From: Adiantum capillus-veneris
Lineage: Eukaryota > Streptophyta > Polypodiopsida > Polypodiales > Pteridaceae
Direction of reading: 5' to 3'
Length of the DNA stretch: 64,000 bases
NCBI GenBank assembly: GCA_014529385.2
Contig: CM043954.1
Location: 4,100,501-4,164,500 of the forward strand
The notes under the pieces were generated by a model. That model ran no database searches and was not told where the DNA came from. It saw nothing but the letters and a program-made list of their open reading frames with translations. The position numbers and the translations under genes are program-made. Below, piece by piece: positions 35,652 through 45,183 of the stretch (position 1 is its first letter; each line of letters starts with the position of its first letter).

Positions 35652-35768
35652 TGAGAAGGTGGATAACCCTTGTGGCAATGGGAGGAGAAGGTGGATAACC
35701 CTTGCTTGGTGTGGCAATGGGAGGAGAAGGTGGATAACCTTTGCTTGGTGTGGCAATGGAAGGTGGTA
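35652..35768. repeat. Three tandem 39-bp repeats
   Basis: GAGAAGGTGGATAACCCTTG repeated three times, the first unit partial, upstream of gene 3 of GE1. Confidence 0.9.
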
Positions 35769-35884
35769 GGGGAGGAGAGAGGAGCTTCCTTGCTGCAGCA
35801 ATGGAGATGGTATAGAGAGAGAGAGAGTGTTGGAGTAGAGGATGAGTGTGATGGTTACAACCAAGGAGGGGTTGGAAAACGGGT

Positions 35885-36135
35885 TCTAGATAGAGAAAAT
35901 CATTTTTTTCCTAAGAACTACTTTTGGGGGAGCTCTGGATAGCAAAAAGAAATTTCAAAAGTTTTTTAAAATTTTTGAATTTTAGGGTTTTTGGGTGCAC
36001 GTTTTGACTTTTTGAGGTCAAAAAATGCTTTTTTGACCATAAAATAGTTTTAGGGGGGTTTTAAGAAGATGAAATTTGAGTTTTGAAAATTTTGAAAATT
36101 TTCAAATTTTTGGGATTTTTTTATAACCGGATCAA
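35885..36135. repeat. Degenerate terminal inverted repeat of GE1, right
   Basis: Reverse complement shows CTTAAAACCCCCCTAAAAC, AAAAAAGCATTTTTTGACCT and CCCCCAAAAGTAG in the same order as the left end at 13775-13950. T/A-rich; moderate support only. Confidence 0.4.
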
Positions 36136-36589
36136 AAAGGACAGAAGTTGGAGGTTCCATATGCCCCCCCCACACCCCCCCCCACCTCACCTTCTCACTA
36201 GGTAAGAGCCCATTTAAGAAGTGTAAGACTACTTTGTCCCCCTACATTTTTGAGGGCATAGAGTGTCCACCACCCTCTTCTCATTGGCTGGCCTCTAATT
36301 AACCTTAATCCCAAAGGGCCCCTAGAGGGTTCATAATTTTCCTAATGAGAACATGATGAACGTAGGGATAGATACAATGGATATGCTCGCAGTGACGATG
36401 ATGATGATCAATGCAATGCTTCTTACATTGACCCTTGCCCTTTGTGCCATAACATCAAATAATTAACATAACTTGAAGAGAATTGTAACATAACATAACA
36501 AAAGTGGTATTTTAAATTTAAACTTTCATGTCTCCCTCTCGTCATTGGAAGTGATCCCCAATAAAAGCATTTACAACAGGGAAGAAGTT
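36136..36589. other. No feature recognised
   Basis: C-rich patch at 36164-36185, otherwise ordinary AT-rich sequence. Probably the decayed upstream part of the copia element. Confidence 0.4.
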
Positions 36590-37003
36590 TATAGGTATTG
36601 GGTGATGTATTTCTCCCATTCTATATGTCAATGATTTGTTGATTATTGACCCAAATGAGACACATATTCCTAAATTTAAGACTTATTTGAATGCTACTTT
36701 CAAGAGGAAAGACTTGGGGCTATTGTATCATTACTTGGCATACAATTCAAGTAATTTGTTGGTGGTATTGCCTCGTGTCAAACAAGCTACATAGAGACAT
36801 TACTATGTAAGTTTGGACTTGAGGATTACAAATCTATTACTACTCCCATGGAAACAAGTTTGAAATTGAGTCTTCATGATTCTGGTGATCCTACTGATGT
36901 CACTCTTTATGTTGGATGCCTTATTTATGTATGCATTACAAAGCAAGATATTCAGTTTGCAGTCTCACAAGTCAACAAATTTATGCATAGCCCATAGTCT
37001 AAG
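36590..37003 (+). pseudogene. Copia reverse transcriptase C-terminal part (decayed)
   Basis: LYVNDLLIIDPNETHIPKFK is the YVDD active-site block with Asn for the first Asp, followed by FKRKDLGLLYHYLAYNS (the DLG.L.YFLGIE block), a Pro-Met region and CITKQDIQFAVSQVNKFM leading into RNase H. Frameshifts and stops are present; dead copy. Confidence 0.82.
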
Positions 37004-37382
37004 TGTCATAATAATCAATATCTACTTCTCCTAAATGATTTTCTCATGTTAAACTGATCATTTAATATGGGGAAGTGCTAGAGGAGAAAAAGCTAGAATA
37101 TTGGTTAAGCTAGCAGACCGGCCACAATAGGGATCCAAAGGAGGGAAAATAGGGATCCAAAGGGGGGGGCCATCTGCAGAAGAACCATGTGCAACAATGG
37201 GCTAAAAAGACCCTAAGGTTCAGCCCATTAAGACTTCCAAAATGCTAAGGTTCCAAAATTCAAAGGTTGTGTCCAAAGGTCAACCTTAAGGGAATTGGAT
37301 GCTTTGTGTGTGACCAAAAAAGTCTTTGAATATCCCTACATAGGAGGGGGCGAGCCTAGCAAGTAGGGGATGAGAGAGAAGG

Positions 37383-37480
<98 letters not shown>

Positions 37481-38684
37481 GCTCCCTTTACACAAAGGGA
37501 ATGAGGGACACATGTCAGCTCCCTAGGCCAGATGCCCACAAGGTGTACCCAATTCCTATTGGATGACCCTTGAAGTGGACCAATGAGAATTAGGCTAGAG
37601 TAAATTTAGCCTAATTAATTTTAAAACACTTAATAAAAATAACCAATGAAAATTAAGTCTCCTGGATGATTATTGGACAGCCCGTGAAGGGGTCCAATAG
37701 GAATTGAGCAGCCCAATGGGCTACTTAATTCCTATTGGTCAGAAGGGGGAAAGGTCCAATGGGGATTTAATTCATTTAAATCAATTAAGTTTAATTGATT
37801 AAGCTCTCACAAAAGGGGAAAGGGGGACACATGTCAGAAGGCTATCACTTATGCTGCTTAATAGCCATTAGCTTGACTTGGGGAGGTCCAATGGGGAGCC
37901 TGCAAGAGCAAATAGCAAGAGGGATCGCCCAAGAGAGAGAGGGGGCTGATTTTTGCAAGGCATTATCACACACACACTCACACAATCTCATGGGCGAAGA
38001 AAGAGAAGACTATCTCTTCCCAAGCTTTAATGGAGAGCTCATCACCTACTCCAAGCTTGTGAGATAGAAGCCTACATCGACACACTCTTGGCTTGTGGAT
38101 GCAAATCCAACCAAGAGCCAAGCTTAAATATATGCTCATCTCCTCTATCAAACTAATTACTAAGCTAAAGCTATGCTAATATGAGTGATTATGTGAGGAG
38201 ATGTACATCTTTCTCGTATGATACTCCTTCCTCCTCTCAATCTACTCTCATACCCTGCTAGCTCTCCCCATCTTCGAAGGTGTGTGAGGTCTTGGGTCTG
38301 AGAATGGGGATAATTAAATTTGTGTTTACTAAGTGTTTTGCTTAGTGCATGAAGCTTTCATCTTCATTGCACTAGATAGTCTTGAAGGAACACAAAGAAT
38401 TGTATTGTACAATGTCTCTCTTGATGGGAGAAACCATAATACAAAGCCTTTTGGAGGGGGGACCGGCTCCATGTAAATCTGGTCCTCAACTGTTGTCAAT
38501 ATCTTAATTTCTCTCTCTTTTGAAAGTATTGTTGATGCTATCTAACTAGGTATTATGCTTTTTGTTACTCTCTCTCCACCCAAGCACTCTTGTAATTCTC
38601 ATTAGGAATCTATTCTAATGAAATGCCCACTATGTTCATGCTAATTTCCGCTACTCATAAGTTATTAGGCCATTAAATGCTACA
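37004..38684 (+). repeat. Gypsy 5' LTR (1681 bp)
   Basis: TG...CA borders. Contains an AC array of about 47 units (37385-37479), several CCAATxGGAATT-type inverted motifs around 37550-37760, and sequence before the 3' border typical of a long LTR. No coding content. Confidence 0.95.
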
Positions 38685-38685
38685 T

Positions 38686-38697
38686 TGGTATCAGAGC
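38686..38697 (+). promoter_or_regulatory. Primer binding site for initiator tRNA-Met
   Basis: TGGTATCAGAGC, one base after the 5' LTR; the standard plant LTR retrotransposon primer site complementary to tRNAi-Met 3' end. Confidence 0.93.
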
Positions 38698-39101
38698 TCA
38701 AGGTTTCTCTTTTCTTGCTCAAGAAGGGAGGTCCTCAAGCTAGCTACAAATGGTTGGTATTATTAATTGCCTAAGAGTAAGTAGAATAGGAATTTTTCAG
38801 CCTTGCAGTGCTCCTGCCTTCGTGCAGTTAACGGGGCATCACCATCGAGAGCTATGGTCTTAATAGTGGAGTCCTACGGGGCTTGCCTACGGCTTAACCA
38901 CTATTGAGCTATTACAAGCTTGACAGGAGTCGGTGCTATTTTGGTGTCGAAAGACCCTCTCTTCTATTCCTTGCAATTAATGGTATTCGAGCCGTGGGTA
39001 CAGTAGCTTGAGTGCTTTTTCTAAAGGGGTAAAGAGGAGTAGCAACTAGGGCTTGAAGTGCCAAAGTACACCTAAAAATTTTACACCTAAAAGTTGTTAG
39101 A

Positions 39102-40379
39102 ATGGCTGACAATAGTAAAGAGAGTGAAATTAATGTTGATAACTTTGATTTTGCTCATGAGCAAGCTACTAATGATGCTTCAATGCTTGTTAACTATCTT
39201 GTTTCTAGGCTTCAACAAGCCATGGGCAATCCATCTCTCCAAAGTGAAGTGCAACGGCAGCTCCGTGCTCACGGGATTCTCCAAGCTCATCACCATGACG
39301 AGAGAACACCTAGGAAGCCTCCTTGTGAGACTACCAAAAGAGGTCTCTCTCCGATTCGAGAAGTAGAAGAGAATCCATATGAAGGGCTCAAGAATTTACT
39401 TCTTGATGATGCATCTCCTTCCCAAAGGAGAACTCAAGAGCCTCCACCGAAGGAACGAGAAAGAAGCGAGTCTCCCACCACCTCGGCGGAGATGGCTCCA
39501 CGAAGACGGCGGGCTAAACGCTCTCCATCACCACCAAAGCGGAGAAGACCATCACACTCTTCTCCACGCCATGATTCAAAGAGGGATGATAAAAAGCAAG
39601 AGAAGAAAAAGGCGAGAAAGAGGACACCCTCTTCTCCATCTTCTTCATCCTCTTCCTCTTATGAAAGCTATGGTGAAGACGACAAAGATCAAAACAAGAA
39701 AAAGGCGAGAAAGAGGTCACCCTCTTCTCCACCTTCTTCAAATTCTTCACCTTCTGAAGAAAGTGATGGTGCAACCTTTGAAGCATCAAAAAGAAGAGGC
39801 CATAGGAAATCCTATGCCGCATGGAAGACGTCATCCAAGCTGAAGAAGTTCAAAGAGGGAGGGAAGAGCATCTCTTTCCTTACCTATGATGGCACCTTTG
39901 GTGCTACGGACAAAGTCTTGGCCTTTATCCAGCAGTTTGATGCGGCGTTTGGAGATGAGGGCTTCACGGAGTCCTCTAAGCTACGCCATGTAGCTATGCA
40001 CTTCCAAAAGTCCGCCAGGCAATGGTGGTCTAGCCTACGAGCCAACGGTGAAGCTCCACGAACATGCAAAGCTTTAAGAGCTTCCATTATGAAGCAGTTT
40101 TTGGCCACCGATGCCAAAGACAAAGTACTCACCGAATGGCGAAGCTTAAAGCTCTCTCCCAATGAATCCATCCACAAATATGTAGACAAGTTTTGGGACC
40201 TACAACTCAAAGCCACTGTCTTTAAAAACTTGGATTTTGGCGAGCAAAAGCAACAATTTTGTGCGGGCTTAACCGAAGAAATGGCGGAGTATGTCAACTC
40301 CCAAAGGCCACGTACCATATCGGCGGTAATACACCATACTATGGTGGCCTCACGAATCAATTTCCAAACGGGGGACTAA
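39102..40379 (+). CDS. Gypsy Gag (capsid) protein
   Basis: 425 residues from ATG 39102. Residues 100-230 are very Ser/Arg/Lys-rich (RRRRAKRSPSPPKRRRPSH), giving a basic disordered domain with SPSS repeats. Residues 245-420 hold the retrotransposon Gag core: DKVLAFIQQFDAAFGDEGF, HFQKSARQWWSSLRANGE, EWRSLKLSPNESIHKYVDKF and FCAGLTEEMAEYV. The zinc knuckle (FKCGEQGHAYRACP, 40541-40585) lies beyond the stop in another frame, and its first Cys reads Arg (CGT). So Gag is capped at 40379 by TAA and lacks its nucleocapsid end, probably through frameshift mutation. Confidence 0.9.
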   Translation: MADNSKESEINVDNFDFAHEQATNDASMLVNYLVSRLQQAMGNPSLQSEVQRQLRAHGILQAHHHDERTPRKPPCETTKRGLSPIREVEENPYEGLKNLLLDDASPSQRRTQEPPPKERERSESPTTSAEMAPRRRRAKRSPSPPKRRRPSHSSPRHDSKRDDKKQEKKKARKRTPSSPSSSSSSSYESYGEDDKDQNKKKARKRSPSSPPSSNSSPSEESDGATFEASKRRGHRKSYAAWKTSSKLKKFKEGGKSISFLTYDGTFGATDKVLAFIQQFDAAFGDEGFTESSKLRHVAMHFQKSARQWWSSLRANGEAPRTCKALRASIMKQFLATDAKDKVLTEWRSLKLSPNESIHKYVDKFWDLQLKATVFKNLDFGEQKQQFCAGLTEEMAEYVNSQRPRTISAVIHHTMVASRINFQTGD

Positions 40380-40529
40380 AAAAAATAATAAGCCCCCGGA
40401 AAAAAAGGGTTCCAATGAGCCTAAGGGGAAGGACAATGTCCAAAAGTCTCCTAAGGGCAACTCCAACAAAGCTAAAGAGAAGGGAGTTTACAAAGGTAAG
40501 AACAAACTCTCTCTTGAAGAGCTTGAGCG

Positions 40530-42194
40530 GATAACCGGCGTTTCAAGTGCGGCGAACAAGGGCATGCGTACCGCGCTTGTCCCCAAAAGAACAACCGCCA
40601 AGATCCTCCTAGAGCTTCCTTGGTTGAAATCCAAGAGGAGGAGACTCACCAAACTCATCACAAAGGATCTCCTCTATGCCATGCTTGGGGAAAGGTAAGA
40701 GAACATGATGCTTTTATTCTCTTTGACCCTGGTTCTGCTCACAATTTTATATCCATAGAGTTGGCCACCAAGCTAGGCATACAATCCTACGAGATGGGAG
40801 ATGTCCTACCCGCAGACAATGCCTTCAAGGGGCAAGAAGCTTCAATCATTCCCTTAATCGGGAAATTGAGGCTTCATGTCCAAGGCTATGTGGACAAAGA
40901 GGACTTCTTTATCTCTCCTCTCAAGCATGAGGATGTAATCCTAGGGGCACCATGGTTTGACCGCCTGGCTGCCGATGTTAAACTTCCTGAAAGGAGAATC
41001 TCCTCTAAATGTTTGGTTTGCCAAAAAACAAAATTTGATAGAGGGAAGCAACTTGGATTGCTTCAACCCTTGCCAATTCCTAATTCACTATGGGAGAGCA
41101 TATCCATGGATTTTATCTTTGGATTGCCTAAGTCTATCCATGCAAATACGGGAATATGGACGATAGTAGACAGGTTCAGTAAACATGCTCATTTTATACC
41201 TGTCAAAAAGACTATCAAAGCCCATCAAATGGCAACCCTCTTCATTTCACAAATTTTCAAGTACCATGGCTTGCCAATGTCTATAGTGTCGGATAGAGAT
41301 CCTAGAATGACCAGTAATTTCTGGAAGGGTCTCTTTGAGAATTTAGGAACAAGGCTAAACTTCTCTTCGGCCTATCATCCACAAACGGATGGCCAAAGTG
41401 AAATAGCTAACCTAACAATTCTCGATCTACTAAAAGCCTATGTAACGGAAGTAGATCAAAGATCCCAATGGGAGAAGTACTTACCCTTAGTGGAGAATGC
41501 TTACAATAACACTGTACATACTTCCACGGGAAAAGCACCTTTCGAGGTAATTGAGGGAAGATCAAAAAGTCCCTTGCTACTTAAGGTACATGGGAAGATC
41601 TTCGTTGCTGCAGATGAGTATAGCCGAGACCTACAAGAATCTTTTCAAAAGATTAAGGATGCTATCTCTATCTCACAGCAAAGGCAAAAGGCTGCTGCTG
41701 CTGACAAGCACAGAAGAGCCCAAGCCTTGAAAGAAAACGATTGGGTCTTGTTAAAGTTTCCCAAGGCTCGATTAAGGCACACGACGGGCAAGAATCCTAC
41801 GGGCCACCAAAATTACTATGCTAAACTAGCAAAAAGGTACTATGGTCCCTTCCAGATTCTTAGGCCAATCAATGAGATGGCCTATCAACTCAAGTTGCCC
41901 AATCATTGGCTCATACACAATGCTTTCCATGTGAGCCTATTAAAGCCTTACAAAGGAGAGCCACCTCAAGAACCAACTATTGAAGACCCACCAGAGATCG
42001 AGGACCAAGAGGAGGTGCTGCAGTTCGAGTCCATTCTCCGACATGAAGACAAGGTATTAAGAGGGGGTAAGACTATCCGACGATATCTTATTAAGTTTAA
42101 GAATTATCCTTTTGAAGATGCTAGATGGATGCAAGGCATACAATCAAAGGATAACCTAAACCTTGTCAATGCTTACAATGCTTCCCAAGAGTAA
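40530..42194 (+). pseudogene. Gypsy Pol remnant: knuckle, protease and integrase-chromodomain, RT/RNase H deleted
   Basis: One open frame. 40541-40585 is the damaged zinc knuckle. The retropepsin part has FILFDPGSAHNFIS, where the usual D-S/T-G reads D-P-G, and VILGAPW. At about 41004 the protein jumps from LPERRISSK to CLVCQKTKFDRGK, the end of the integrase HHCC finger, so about 700 residues of RT, RNase H and the two His of the finger are gone without losing the frame. The integrase core keeps its catalytic triad: MDFIFGLP, VSDRDPRM and YHPQTDGQSE. The end has LIHNAFHVSLLKPY and a chromodomain (LRHEDKVLRGG, YLIKFKNYP). Such a copy cannot make cDNA itself. Confidence 0.9.
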
Positions 42195-42550
42195 GCAAAT
42201 GTACAAAATGTTAAAAATGAACAAAGTTTTTTGTCTTATAAGACTCTCTTCTTCTTTATTGTGCACAAAAATGAAGTAGTATGCATGCTTAGATCAAGTT
42301 TGCGGAGACGACGTCTCCCAAACACCAAGTAGAGCTTGTCACTCTACTATGGAATACTGATAGGACTAATGTGCAGACATGCTTGCGGCAGCCTCAGGCT
42401 CTCAAGCGCCAAATGGACTAGTCATCCATTGTGGAATGATGTCGTAGGGTAACATAGGGATCCTCTACCCGCTAAGAAAAGGACTCATGAATATGCTTTA
42501 TCTTCTCTACACCATAGTCGAGGACGACTATGATTTCAAGAGAGAGGTAT
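42195..42550. other. Gypsy 3' untranslated region
   Basis: Between the Pol stop and the 3' LTR. Matches the complement of 3110-3380. A purine-rich patch (TTCAAGAGAGAGGTAT) just before 42551 is the likely polypurine tract. Confidence 0.75.
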
Positions 42551-42929
42551 TGTCATAATAATCAATATCTAATTCTCCTAAAAGATTTTCTCATGTTAAA
42601 CTGATAATTTAATATGGGGAAGTGCCAGGGGAGAAAAAGCTAGAATATTGGTTAAGCTAGCAGACCGGCCACAGTAGGGATCCAAAGGAAGGAAAATAGG
42701 GATCCAAAGGGGGGGGCCATCTGCAGAAGAACCATGTGCAACAATGGGCTAAAAAGACCCTAAGGTTCAGCCCATTAAGACTTCCAAAATGCTAAGGATC
42801 CAAAATTCAAAGGTTGTGTCCAAAGGTCAACCTGAAGGGAATTGGATGCTTTGTGTGTGACCAAAAAAGTCTTTGAATATCCCTACATAGGAGGGGGCGA
42901 GCCTAGCAAGTAGGGGATGAGAGAGAAGG

Positions 42930-42991
<62 letters not shown>

Positions 42992-44187
42992 GCTCCCTTT
43001 ACACAAAGGGAATGAGGGACACATGTCAGCTCCCTAGGCCAGATGCCCACAAGGTGTACCCAATTCCTATTGGATGACCCTTGAAGTGGACCAATGAGAA
43101 TTAGGCTAGAGTAAATTTAGCCTAATTAATTTTAAAACACTTAATAAAAATAACCAATGAAAATTAAGTCTCCTGGATGATTATTAAACAGCCCGTGAAG
43201 GGGTCCAATAGGAATTGAGCAGCCCAATGGGCTACTTAATTCCTATTGGTCGGAATGGGGAAAGGTCTAGTGGGGATTTAATTCATTTAAATCAATTAAG
43301 TTCAATTGATTAAGCTCTCACAAAAGGGGACACATGTCAGAAGGCTATCACTTATGCTGCTTAATAGCCATTGGCTTGACTTGGGGAGGTCCAATGGGGA
43401 GCCTGCAAGAGCAAATAGCAAGAGGGATCGCCCAAGAGAGAGAGGGGGCTGATTTTTGCAAGGCATTATCACACACACACTCACACAATCTCATGGGTGA
43501 AGAAAGAGAAGACTATCTCTTCCCAAGCTTTAATGGAGAGCTCATCACCTACTCGAAGCTTGTGAGATAGAAGCCTACATCGACACACTCTTGGCTTGTG
43601 GATGCAAATCCAACCAAGAGCCAAGCTTAAATATATGCTCATCTCCTCTATCAAACTAATTACTAAGCTAAAGCTATGCTAATATGAGTGATTATGTGAG
43701 GAGATGTACATCTTTCTCGTACGATACTCCTTCTTCCTCTCAATCTACTCTCATACCCTGCTAGCTCTCACCATCTTCGAAGGTGTGTGAGGTCTTGGGT
43801 CTGAGAATGGGGATAATTAAATTTGTTTTTACTAAGTGTTTTGCTTAGTGCATGAAGCTTTCATCTTCATTGCACTAGATAGTCTTGAAGGAACACAAAG
43901 AATTGTATTGTACAATGTCTCTCTTGATGGGAGAAACCATAATACAAAGCCTTTTGGAGGGGGGACCGGCTCCATGTAAATCTGGTCCTCAACTGTTGTC
44001 AATATCTTAATTTCTCTCTCTTTTGAAAGTATTGTTGATGCTATCTAACTAGGTGTTATGCTTTTTGTTGCTCTCTCTCCACCCAAGCACTCTTGTAATT
44101 CTCATTAGGAATCTATTCTAATGAAATGCCCACTATGTTCATGCTAATTTCCACTACACACAAGTTTTTAGGCCATTAAATGTTACA
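42551..44187 (+). repeat. Gypsy 3' LTR (1637 bp)
   Basis: Same as the 5' LTR with scattered substitutions, a small deletion near 43322 and a shorter AC array (about 29 units at 42932-42989 against about 47). Confidence 0.95.
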
Positions 44188-44715
44188 CTAAGCATTGGCA
44201 AGCTATCAAGAGGATTTTCGGCTACTTGAGTGTCATTGTACATATTGGCTTGTTTTATCCCAAGGGGTATCATTGCCACCAGATTTACATGCTTTTTCAC
44301 ACTCACATTGGGATGGTTGTTATGACATGCGAGTGTCCACAAGTGGTTTTTTTTTCATGCTCAACAGCTCATGCATATCATGGTTGAGTGAGAAGCAACC
44401 CACTGTGGCCACTTCTAGTTGTGAGGATGAGTACAGGGCAGTCTTCATAGCTGATGTGGGAGTTGGACAAGATATTCATCTACACAGACAATCGGAGAGC
44501 ATTAACAATTGCAAGAAACCCAGTTTTCCATGCTCTCACAAAGCACATTGAGGTCGATTATCACTATGTCAGAGAGAGACTCTGATCAAAGAGATTAGCT
44601 TGGGATTATGTGCCAACATGCGACAACCTTGTAGATCTTTTCACAAAGGTATTTCCTCGTGAGAAGTTCAAAGCTTTCTGCAAAGCTTTGGGCTTATTCC
44701 CCTTTGTGGATTGAT
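44188..44715 (+). pseudogene. Copia RNase H domain (decayed)
   Basis: Continues the copia frame from 37003 (SKHWQAIKRIFGYL). Further on: FIYTDNRRALTIARNPVFH and KHIEVDYHYVRERL, then PTCDNLVDLFTKVFPREKF, the standard end of copia Pol. Frames change several times. The stop (FPFVD-stop) is at about 44715. Confidence 0.82.
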
Positions 44716-44792
44716 CATGTCCTTAGGGCATGGCACTGTCCGATACACTATGTGTCAGCTCTTGATCACCACAATACTCCAAGGGGGAAATT

Positions 44793-44834
44793 TGTTACCA
44801 TACATGAGGTAGTGATGTGTGTGAACACACTTAG
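44793..44834 (+). repeat. Copia 3' LTR, first 42 bases
   Basis: TGTTACCATACATGAGGTAG, matching the solo LTR at 4159. Cut by the left end of GE2 at 44835. Confidence 0.88.
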
Positions 44835-44866
44835 CATTAGGAGAAAGTTGGACTCACTTTTGGGCC
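44835..44866 (+). repeat. GE2 left terminal inverted repeat (32 bp)
   Basis: Perfect complement of 57442-57473. Confidence 0.93.
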
Positions 44867-45183
44867 CTGTAAGAAGTGCCACGTCGGCTTAGAGAGAGAA
44901 AATGAAAATGTTAACTTGTGCATTTTATGTGATACTTTTCTGCGCAACAAAAAGCCAAAATGACATTCTTTGGTAGGTAGCTGTCGTCTTTATCATTCTT
45001 ATCCTTCGTTCTCTTGTCAAGAATCCAACTAACCATATGACTAATGATTTGAAATGCCGACTTACGAGCGTTCCCTCCGAAAACATAAGCCACACGAACT
45101 CTATCAACTCTAAACTTGAGAATATGGCTTTCCCTCCCAAAACCTGAGATATTTCTCCGTCTTCCTCTCTATCAACACTAGGA

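Larger units (their letters stand above)
13775..36135 (+). mobile_element. Giant multi-gene element GE1 (interrupted by CACTA copies b and c)
   Basis: After removal of the two CACTA insertions (about 12.9 kb) roughly 9.4 kb remains. It carries gene 1 (+), a histone H3-like gene (+), gene 2 (-) and gene 3 (-), all with counterparts in GE2 (44835-57473). The ends are set by a long degenerate inverted similarity between 13775-13950 and 35885-36135 and are approximate. I do not recognise the family. Gene content suggests a self-mobilising DNA element; the transposase is not identified with certainty. Confidence 0.6.
37004..44187 (+). mobile_element. Gypsy (chromovirus-type) LTR retrotransposon, 7184 bp, TSD CTAAG, lacking RT
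   Basis: Two LTRs (37004-38684 and 42551-44187) starting TGTCATAATA and ending TACA, with CTAAG at 36999-37003 and 44188-44192. Internal parts: tRNA primer site, gag, protease and integrase with a C-terminal chromodomain. The reverse transcriptase and RNase H region is missing between about 41000 and 41010. LTRs are about 97-98% alike outside the AC arrays by eye, so the insertion is fairly recent. Confidence 0.95.
36590..44834 (+). mobile_element. Copia retrotransposon 3' half, split by a gypsy insertion
   Basis: Reverse transcriptase end at 36590-37003 and RNase H at 44188-44715 are one coding region cut by the gypsy element; the CTAAG duplication sits exactly at the break. A purine tract (AAGGGGGAAA, about 44781) precedes the 3' LTR, which starts TGTTACCATA at 44793 and is cut after 42 bases by GE2. 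The remaining LTR resumes at 57474 for about 24 recognisable bases. Confidence 0.85.

Noticed and set aside
37286-37539. Open frames of alternating Cys-Val residues
   Set aside because: Translation of the AC microsatellite in the gypsy LTR; the same at 42827-43024.
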